This document shows positions 55,855-64,000 of a DNA stretch of 64,000 nucleotides, one piece after another. Every line of letters begins with the position of its first letter. Positions within the stretch are counted from its first letter, which is position 1. This DNA is from Hirsutella rhossiliensis. Lineage: Eukaryota; Ascomycota; Sordariomycetes; Hypocreales; Ophiocordycipitaceae. The notes beneath the pieces are model-generated. The model was not told the DNA's origin and searched no databases. It saw only the letters and a program-made list of their open reading frames with translations. Location of the stretch: the NCBI RefSeq assembly GCF_020360975.1, contig NW_025408672.1, positions 930,001 to 994,000 on the forward strand, written 5' to 3'. A program made the translations under genes and the position numbers.

Positions 55855-56732
55855 TACCCCCTTAGCTATAGCCTATACTTATAGTAAGGGTATAGCTAAT
55901 ATAGCTTTAGGCTAGTAAGTTTATAAAGGAGGTTCTTAGCTCTATACTTATCCCTTTACTTAAGGAAAGTAAGGGCCCTTTTAAGTCCTTAGGCTCTTTT
56001 AGACCTACTTAAGGATTATAAGGGCTTAAAGAAGGGAAAGTCTTATAAGAAAGGGGGCCTTATTAAAAGGGAAAAACCTAATTAAAATAAGGGGCCCTTT
56101 AAAGGGAAAACATCTACCTTTTCTTTAGCTATAGACGTTGCCTTCTTATATAGGCTATTAGATTCTCTTATAAACTCTTAAAGTAGGCCTCTTAAAATAG
56201 CTTCTCTTAGACGTTTTCTAGCTTAATTTACTATAAAAAGATAGCTAGCTTTTACTTTAGTAAGGGCTTTATAAGACCGTTTACTTTTATTAATACTATT
56301 AGAACTTAATAGATAAAAATAAGTCCCTTTTAGACCTCTTAATATAGCTAATACTAATAGATATTAATATACTATAGCTAGGTTAATAGCTTACTATTTT
56401 CCTTTATAAGAATTTATATAGTCTATATATTATCGTATTATATAGCTAATAGGTTTAGAATTTATAGTTATAAAGATATAAGTAGCTAGCTAAGGAAATT
56501 CGCTTTTTTAAACGCTTTTAAAAGAGCTAGTAGCTCTATCTTTATACTTAAAGTTATAATAGTAGCTTACTTTAAAGCTCTCTAAGTAATAGTTCCTTTA
56601 AAAAAGGATATAATATACCTTTATAAGCTCTTTTTATCTAAGGAATTATTTATAAAGGATAAATCGCTTAAATAAAAAAGATTATAATAGCTAGTTTATT
56701 CCTTCCTTACCCTCTTAGGTATAGACTATATA

Positions 56733-57190
56733 TGTCGCGAAGCGTGGCCTGATTTCGCAGTTCTCGAAGATATCCCTTAGCAAGAGGGACCAAGGAAGCT
56801 AGAAACACCCGGTGTGGAAGAAGGAGCCGAGAAGAGGTGCAGAAAGGAGGGTGGGGGCATAAGGGAAAGCATAAAGTGGCGAGAGATAAGACGGATATGC
56901 CGGAAACGGCTGCAAAGGAAGGAAAAAACCGGCAAAAAGCTCGGTAGTTGAAAGGACATTAGTGGCTTCTTTAAGCAGGATCTTCTTTGTTAATTGAGAT
57001 GCCAGACGGGTATAAATAGGGGCGTTGGATAGAGGAAAGAAGGACAATCAAGGCAATACAACAATCACTCCCCTACTGCAATTACTGCCCCCGCAAGATT
57101 CAAACATCTCTGCCCTGCCTGTCCGACCCCTTACTTCTAATTTCACCTTCGTGCATTTTATATGCACTTCTCGCATCTCTCTTCGCGAGA
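56733..57190 (+). repeat. Solo LTR S1 of the Copia-2 family, barely RIPped
   Basis: 458 bp from TGTCGCGAAGCGTGGCC to CTTCGCGAGA with perfect duplication ATATA (56728-56732, 57191-57195). Most CA and TG are intact, in sharp contrast to the surrounding Copia-3, so it is a late insertion. Confidence 0.93.
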
Positions 57191-58401
57191 ATATAATCTC
57201 GTTAAATAAAGATAAAGGATAGCTCTATTTATTACTTCTTAGTACCTAAGGCTAGGATTTTAGTTATCCTTAGCTAGCTAAGAGACTATAAAAGAGATAT
57301 CTAGTTTAGTATAAATAGCTAAGAAAGGTAAGGAGCTTACCTTCTATTAATATTAGTATTTCTCTTACTCCCTAGCTTAAAGGAATAGATTAGGTAATAG
57401 CTCTTTATTTAATATAAGCGTAAGGGGAAGCTTTTTATTAAGGGAATTAAGGAGGAATTTATAAGCGACCTTATTAATATTAGCGTCCTAGGTAAGCTAG
57501 ATAGTTTATTAAGACTTATTTTAAATAATTTATATTCCTAGGAACTACTTTAGCTCTCCTAGCTTAGGTATCTTATACCTTTATTATAAGCCTTTTATAG
57601 CCTCCTTAATAGTTACTTCTTTCTTTTTTAAGTAAGCTTAGATAATATCGTCGATATAAAAAAAGATAGTAATTTTACCCTTTTATATTATATATAGTTC
57701 TTATAGGACTTTCTTAAAGCTTAGGGCTTTAAGGGAACCTATTAAATACTATTACTAAAGAAAGGGTAATCTTTATAGTCTATATAAAGCTTTCCTAAGC
57801 TATAGAACCTTTCCTAGCTATTAAAAGCTTAGTAAAAAGTATATATAAATAACTTCTTTTTCCTTAAAAGGGTACTTAATAGAGGCGTTAATAGTATTTA
57901 TTTAGTTTAGCTTAAGGTTAAATTCTACTACTATAGCTATAAGGGTTTAAAAGATATCCTTACTAAGGTAGTTACCTTAGTAAGAAGATCCCCTTTTTCT
58001 TATTAGTTCCTATAGATAACTTACTAGGCTTTATACTTTTAAAGGAAGCTATATTTATTACTCTTATAGATAAAGACCTATTTATAGCCTAGGACTTATT
58101 TTCCTCTTACCCTTTCTTTAAGGACCTCTTTAAAATACCCTATCTCTTTATATAAAGCTAGGTAGTCTTTCTAAGCCTAGAAAAACTAGTCTTTAAAAGG
58201 GTAACTTTATAGCTACTTTTATATTACTAGTAGGTCTAAAAGGGTTCTTTTATATACCTTACTTACTAATAAAGGCTTAAAAAGCTAGCTTAATATAGAT
58301 ACTTTATAAGAACTATCTTTTATAAGCGTTAAATAAAAGTTAGAAAAATAATTAAAATAAAAGAGATATTTATCTTCTTTTATAACTATATTAGGCTATA
58401 T

Positions 58402-58578
58402 TATAAGGGCTTTTACCCTATATAGGCCTAGACTAAGGTCTAGGCTAAGTCTATATATAAGCGGCCTCCGCGCCTATATAAGCTAGGCCTATACTTCTCT
58501 TTCTTTTCCCTTTTATAGATTATTAACCTTCTTTTAATAGACCGTACTTAAGCTTATACCTCTACCTACTCTATAATA
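58402..58578 (+). repeat. TRIM-2 5' LTR (177 bp)
   Basis: The same length as the 3' LTR, with few differences. The interior begins GTATAATCTACC; no primer site was recognised. Confidence 0.85.
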
Positions 58579-59284
58579 GTATAATCTACCTTTTATTTTA
58601 CCTTCTCTATATCCCTATATATAGAATAGCTATTTTAGCTGCCTTTAAAGCTAACGTTTAATTACTTAGTTTAATTAAACCGCCCGCGCTAGTATATATA
58701 TATATAAAATATCTATACTCTTATAATTATAAAATTAAAGTAAATATAATACTTAGTTCGCCTAGGTAATTAAGAGCCTCTTATAATAGTAGGGCTCTAT
58801 ACGACTAAGAGCAGTAGTTAGTAATAGCTACTATATAAATAGGACGTATACTTATAGCAACTAAAAGGGCGGCTAGGAAATAGGAAGGCCGCTAATATAA
58901 TATAACTATAGTAAAAGGGAGTGCCTATATAGCCCTATATAAGAGGGAGCAGAGCTTTATATACTAAAGTACTATCCCCTATATTATAGTACTAGGAGCT
59001 ACTACTATACGCCGATATATTATAAGCTTACTAAAGCTAGCTATATATTATTTTATATACCTTTACTCCTTAGCTATAAGTACTAAAGCTTAACTCTTAG
59101 GGCGCGGCCCCTATTAATAATATAGTCTATTTAAGAAGCTCGCTTAGGAGGGCATTATATATTATTTACTAACGTTTTTTTCGTGACTAAGCATATATAG
59201 TCTTCGCGAGGGTTTTATCCCCTTAAGCGCGGTATTAAGTATTATTTAAAAGCGCGCCTCTTTAAAAGCTAGGTAAGGGTATAA

Positions 59285-59461
59285 TATAAGGGCTTTCGCC
59301 CTATATAGGCCTAGACTAAGGTCTAGGCTAAGTCTATATATAAGCGGCCTCCGCGCTTATATAGACTAAGCCTATACTTCTCTTCCTTTTCCCTTTTATA
59401 GATTATTAGCTTTCTTTTAATAGACCGTACCTAAGCCTATACCTTTACTTACTCTATAATA
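59285..59461 (+). repeat. TRIM-2 3' LTR (177 bp)
   Basis: Starts TATAAGGGCTTTCGCC after the purine-rich tract. Copia-3 sequence resumes at 59462. Confidence 0.85.
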
Positions 59462-60045
59462 CCTATACCTTTCTTTACTTCTTAAAGTAGTAATAAAAAA
59501 GCAGCTAAGTAATCCTTTAAGAGAGGTGCCTTTCCTACCCTTTTAAGGGTTAAAATAAAAAGACTACTAGAAAAAGTTACTTTTAAATCTTCTTATTATA
59601 TAAGAGGAGGTATAAGGAGGTAAGCGTATTTTAGCTTTACTACTTTCCTATAGTCTCCTTTTTTATCTAGATTATTTAATTTAGTAGCTTCCTCTTTTTC
59701 TTTTTTAAAGTTAGCGTTATCCTTAATTACTTTAACATTAGGTTTTTCTTTTATTACCTTATCTAGGACCTCTTCTTAAAACTAGTAAAAAGGAAGGATT
59801 TAGATCTTTTAAATTAATAAACGTTAAAAGAGTAAAAGGGGCTATTAATCCCTCTTTTTATTAAAGAAGCTAAATTCGTTAAAGGTTATATCCCTAGTTA
59901 AAATAACCTTCCTTAAAAGAGGAATCTAAATCTAAAAGATATTTATAAAATTATAATTAATAAGGTAACTAATAAAGGCTATAAGATTAAGCTTTCTTTT
60001 CTTCTTTCTTTTTAGCTATATATTAGTAGTTATAGTATATACTAT

Positions 60046-60521
60046 TCTCGCGAAGAGAGATATAAGAAGTATATAAGAATGCACGAAGGTAAAATTAGAA
60101 GTAAGGGGTCGGACAGGCAGGGCTAAGAGATTTGATTCTTACGGGAGCAGCAATTACGGTAGGGGAGTGATTGTTGTATTTTCTTAATTGTCCTTCTTTC
60201 CTCTATCCAACGCCCCTCTTTATACCCGTCTAGCATCTTAATTAATAAAGAAGATCCTGCTTAAAGAAGCTACTAATGTCCTTTCGACTACCGAGCTTTT
60301 TGCCGGTTTTCCCCCTCTTTTCCAGCCGTTGCCGGCACATCCGTCTTATCTTTCGCCACCTCTATAGGAAGCTATCGCCACTTCTGCTTCCCCTCTTACC
60401 CCTACCCTCCTCTCTGCACCTCCTTTTAGCTCCTTCCTTAAAACCTGTTTTTTAGCTTCCTAGGTCCCTCGTGCTAAGGGATATCTCCGAGAACTACGAA
60501 ATCAGGCCACGCTTCGCGATA
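60046..60521 (-). repeat. Solo LTR S2 of the Copia-2 family
   Basis: 476 bp in reverse orientation (TCTCGCGAAGAG to CGCTTCGCGATA) with perfect duplication ACTAT (60041-60045, 60522-60526). Lightly RIPped. Confidence 0.93.
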
Positions 60522-61149
60522 ACTATATAGCTATAAGTATAAAGGTAAGCTAGTAAGGCCTTCTTCTTTATAAAGAGTTTAAAGAGGGATTTTTAGTTTA
60601 TTTCTTAGTTTAGTTCCCTAAGGTCCTTAGGGTCCTTAAGGGTCTAGTTCTATAAGTAATAAGAGGTCTTAATAACTTCTATTTAAAGGTTATAGGGAAG
60701 CTTTATATTAAGTCTTATTATATAGGCCTTTTTTATTATAGTACCCCTTAATCTTTCTGTCCCTTAGTTCTAGGCCTACGTATTTAATACTAATAAGAGG
60801 GGTAAAATACTCTTTTTTAAAGCTTATTTAAGATTTCTATTATAAATAGCTCTTTATTAAACTATATCTTCTTTACCTTATAGCTAAAGTAGGATTTTAT
60901 TTAGTTAACGAAGTCTTAAAGGGTAAACTAGTTATACTTACTTAAGTAGGTCTATAAGAAATAAGGGAAAGCTATCTATAAAAAAGCGGTTATAAAAAGT
61001 ATTACCTTAATAAAGCTTTCTTAATCCCTTAAAACGTTAGTTTTATCGACTTAAATTTTCTTATATAGCTAGTCTTACTATATAAGGGTTCGTTTAGAAA
61101 TTCGTTTCTTAGTCTTCCCTTAGCTATAGTATTTATATTTAATAGTCTT

Positions 61150-61625
61150 TATCGCGAAGCGTAGCTTAATTTTATTATTCTTAGAGATATCTCTTAGTAA
61201 GAAGGACCTAGGAAGCTAAAAAACCAGTTTAAAAGAAGGAGCTAAAAAGAAGTATAAAGAGGAAGGTAAGGGTATAAGGGGAAGTAAAAGTAGCGATAGC
61301 TTCCTATAAAGGTAGCGAGAGATAAGATAGATATACTAGTAACGGCTAAAAAAGAAGGGAAAAACTAATAAAAAGCTTAGTAGTTAAAAGGATATTAATA
61401 GCTTCTTTAAGTAGGATCTTCTTTATTAATTAAGAAACTAAATAAGTATAAAAAGGGGCGTTAAATAAAAGAAAGAAGGATAATTAAGGTAATATAATAA
61501 TTACTCCCTTATTATAATTACTGCCCTTATAAGAATTAAATATCTTTACCTTACTTATCTAACCTATTACTTTTAATTTTACCTTTATATATTTTTATAA
61601 ACTTATTATATCTCTTTTTATAAGA
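61150..61625 (+). repeat. Solo LTR S3 of the Copia-2 family, strongly RIPped
   Basis: 476 bp from TATCGCGAAGCG to TTTTTATAAGA with perfect duplication GTCTT (61145-61149, 61626-61630). It is as RIPped as Copia-3 itself, hence older than S1 and S2 or RIPped in a later cycle. Confidence 0.92.
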
Positions 61626-63665
61626 GTCTTAAGGCTTTTAATTTAAACGCCTTACTACTAGCTTAGCTTATATAAAGCTAGGGGGCCTAGGTAACTAAGT
61701 TATATATACTAAAAAAGACCGTCTCCTTAAGCTACTAAAAGAGGGTCCTTTATAATAGACCTATTCCTCTTAGTAAGGAAAGCTAACTTCTTAAAAGGTT
61801 CCTTCTTAAAAGTAAGTTAGAATTTAAAAATAAATTAACCGAAATTTTCCTTAAAAAGCTTAATCGTTTAATTCTTCTAAACTAGCCTTATAAGCTTAGA
61901 AGTTATATCTTAGAAGATTCCTTCCTCTTAAAGAAAGTAAAAGTAAATTAAGCTTATTAAAAATTAAGGGTAAAAAGCTACCTTTTTTTATCGAAGAATT
62001 TATATAGAACCGTTAGGGAATTTTATTATAACATTTACCCTTCTATATCCTTTTATTTATATAGTTAATTCCCTAGTAATAAGGTATTCCCTCTATACCT
62101 TTTTAAAAGACTAGAATTATAAGAGGGTATTATAGATAGTAAGGGAAGTACTAGAATTAAGGATAGCTAATTTTTATAAGGGATAGTTAAAGGGCTTTAA
62201 TAGTTAGTCTTAGCCTAGCTAATCTATAAGGAAAATAAAGGCTAGATTTACTATACTAACGATCTTTCCTTAAATTTATAGCTCGAATAAAGGTAGCGGC
62301 GTTAGTTACTATTTCTTAGTAACCTAAATCTTATCTATCTTCTTTTATAATAAGGGGTCCTCCTTAAAAGACTTTTTAATAATATCTTTTAGTTCCTTAA
62401 GAAGCGTAATTCTAAAAGGTTAACGTTTCTTAAAGACCTATTAATAGTCTTCTAGCTAATAAGGCCTTTTATATACTTAGTAGGTAGGTCGAATTCTCTT
62501 TATTTATTATTTCTTTAAGGAGTCCTTATCTTTATTTAAAAGGTATACTTAAAACCCCCCCTTTTTATACCTTATTACTAATTTTAATAAGGTTTTAATT
62601 TAACTAGTTCTTAATATTTCGACTAATAGACTAATAGGTCTATTAAGGGACTAGTTAAGCTAGATAGACTAATAGGGCCGGGCTTAAAGTAGTAGGCAAA
62701 GCTAGGGCCGGGGTAGTAGCTACCGTTAAAGATAAGGTTAAGGCTCTTAAGGGAGGATAAGCTATAAGGGTAGTAGTAGTAGTAGTAAGGGCTATAGTAG
62801 TAAGGGCTATAGTAGCTATATAGGTAGTAGGTCGAGCCGTCTAAGTCGAATACTAGCTATAAAGGAATAAGCTACTTATTATTATACCTTAGTAGCCTCT
62901 TTATTTAGCTCTTAGCTAGCTTCTTAAAAGATAGTTAAGTAACCGTTACTAATAGGCTTTATTAATAAAGATATATCCTATAGCTACTAGCTAGAAAGAG
63001 CTTTTATTAGGAAGTATTAGTTAGCTTCCTTAAGGATTTCTTCTTACTTAGTTAGCTATAAAGAAGCTAGAAGGTTCTTAGTAAAAAAGGCTCCTAGGTA
63101 GGCTATATAGGTCTTCTTAATATAGTTAGTTATATAGCCCTTTAAGGGAGCTATTAAGGTCTTAAGCTTTAAAAGCTATTATTTAAAGGTCTCTTCTTTT
63201 TAAAGAGAGATTAGCTTTATAGTACTAATAGATTCTATTATAGCTATATATATAGTAGTTAGTAGCTTTATCTTATAAAAGTATTCCTTATAGTAACTCT
63301 TATAGTTACTTAAGGTAGTAGAAAAAGCTCTTTATTATATAAAGGTTAGCTTAAAAAATATAGAAGCTCCCTCTATAAATTCTATTACCTTAAGGTAAAG
63401 AGGGGGCTTAAGAAGGTCCTACTTATTAAAGAAAACTAAATTATAGATAGTTCTATTTATATAAACCTATAGCTCTCTTACCTACTTATCTTAATCTTAA
63501 GGCTTTATAAGAATCGTTTTATAGATTATAAGGGTAGTAAAGGAATCGGTTTTTATTATTATTATAGGAGAGGGTAGAAAAGTCGGTTAAAAATCGGCTT
63601 TTTTAATAAGAGGGGTAAAAGGATAAAGGTAGTAAGAAGGGCCTTTTATAGTAGCTAGAAGGTAT

Positions 63666-63694
63666 AGGAATTCTATTCCTCCTAAGCTTATAAC
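63666..63694 (-). promoter_or_regulatory. Copia-3 half-tRNA primer site and hairpin
   Basis: Minus strand: GTTATAAGCTTAGGAGG (63694-63678), a RIP form of the Copia-2/TRIM-1 primer site, then hairpin AGGAAT-AGA-ATTCCT (63680-63666). The arrangement is the same as in Copia-2. Confidence 0.8.
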
Positions 63695-64000
63695 TCTTAT
63701 AAAGAGAGATATAAGAAGTATATATAAAATATATAAAGGTAAAATTAAAAGTAAGGGGTCGGATAAGTAAGGCAAAGATATTTAATTCTTATAAGGGTAG
63801 TAATTATAGTAAGGGAGTAATTATTATATTACCTTAATTATCCTTCTTTCCTTTATTTAATACTCCTCTTTATACTTTTTTAGTATCTTAATTAAGAAAA
63901 AAGATCTTACTTAAAGAAGCTATTAATATCCTCTTAACTACTAAGCTTTTTACTAGCTTTTCCCTTCTTTTCTAGCCGTTACTAGTATATCTATCTTATC
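63695..64000 (-). repeat. Copia-3 5' LTR, cut by the window edge
   Basis: TCTTATAAAGAGAGATATAA onward follows the family LTR for 306 bp until the window ends. Confidence 0.88.

Larger units (their letters stand above)
58402..59461 (+). mobile_element. TRIM-2: complete 1,060-bp non-coding LTR element
   Basis: Two LTRs of 177 bp each (58402-58578, 59285-59461), TATAAGGGCTTT to CTATAATA (canonical TG...CA ends after RIP), enclose about 700 bp with no coding capacity and a purine-rich AGGTAAGGGTA before the 3' LTR. The empty site is seen in Copia-2 near 33770-33785 (...GGGCCCTATACC). The flanks TATAT and CCTAT fit a 5-bp duplication with mutation on one side. Fragments of two further copies lie at 47069-48820 and 55140-55396. 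Confidence 0.83.
56100..63600 (-). pseudogene. Copia-3 Gag-Pol remnant (interrupted)
   Basis: It parallels 31990-36900 of Copia-2, in pieces 56100-56732, 57191-58401, 59462-60045, 60522-61149 and 61626-63600. RNase H is around 56150-56690 and RT around 57200-58390, where the catalytic box reads YIDD (57658-57647); both Asp are still present here although the protein is full of stops. Integrase lies around 59960-61700, followed by the Gag/protease region. No part is translatable. Confidence 0.82.
55397..64000 (-). mobile_element. Copia-3: second RIPped copy of the Copia-2 family, with four nested insertions
   Basis: It matches Copia-2 along its length: 3' LTR at 55397-55854, 5' LTR from 63695 past the window edge. 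It is even more RIPped. Nested in it are solo LTRs at 56733, 60046 and 61150 and TRIM-2 at 58402; each junction was checked against the uninterrupted Copia-2 sequence or by its 5-bp duplication. The outer duplication cannot be checked on the right. Confidence 0.9.

Noticed and set aside
1..64000. A CRISPR array, bacterial operon, phage or plasmid origin.
   Set aside because: No regularly spaced short repeats. Gene content, introns, chromodomain elements and RIP are eukaryotic and fungal.
1..64000. A centromere.
   Set aside because: Nested RIPped retroelements are found in some fungal centromeres, but nothing in the sequence separates that from other AT-rich heterochromatin. It would need CenH3 ChIP data.

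Overview
The window looks like a heterochromatic, AT-rich block from a filamentous ascomycete (Pezizomycotina). Three things point there: a spliceosomal-intron cytochrome P450 gene remnant, fungal-type LTR and non-LTR retrotransposons, and very strong repeat-induced point mutation (RIP). Over most of the window the dinucleotides CA and TG are nearly gone and TA is enriched, while CG is kept. That is the CpA-to-TpA pattern of RIP on both strands. In the RIPped elements TGG and CAG codons read as TAG stops, zinc-knuckle Cys and His codons read as Tyr, and catalytic Asp often reads as Asn.

Layout. 1-7576: a RIPped Ty3/gypsy chromovirus (Gypsy-A), entering from the left edge. 7577-13740: a RIPped LINE (LINE-A) with a tRNA-headed SINE (SINE-1, 8042-8797) inside its ORF1. 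13741-14572: AT-rich sequence without genes. 14573-16434: a solo LTR carrying a complete 399-bp miniature LTR element (TRIM-1), then a diverged LTR fragment and a solo TRIM-1 LTR. 16440-22533: a non-RIPped Ty1/copia element (Copia-1, minus strand) with identical 200-bp LTRs and a frameshifted polyprotein. 22539-23890: LTR fragments and a solo LTR. 24150-25837: a broken intron-containing cytochrome P450, the only recognisable host-type gene. 26407-29700: a RIPped pogo/Fot-like transposase (minus) and unassigned repeat. 29700-47068: a RIPped gypsy (Gypsy-C) split by a RIPped copia (Copia-2, 31218-37488) and a non-RIPped chromovirus (Gypsy-D, 39309-45439). 47069-55396: a mosaic of a second miniature LTR family (TRIM-2), a second SINE copy (SINE-2) and a GC-richer LINE (LINE-B). 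55397-64000: a second copy of the Copia-2 family (Copia-3, minus, running off the right edge), holding three solo LTRs of its own family and a complete TRIM-2.

How the elements relate. Two pairs look like autonomous element plus parasite. (i) The Copia-2/-3 family and TRIM-1 share LTR ends, a polypurine tract and a primer-binding site matching the anticodon half of initiator tRNA-Met, followed by a hairpin whose stem sequence differs but whose pairing is kept. (ii) LINE-B and the SINEs share about 110 bp of 3' tail ending in (AAT)n. Target-site duplications were readable for nearly every insertion, and with the degree of RIP they give a relative order. The RIPped host elements are oldest; Copia-1, Gypsy-D and some solo LTRs are youngest or escaped RIP. 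No functional host gene is visible in the 64 kb.
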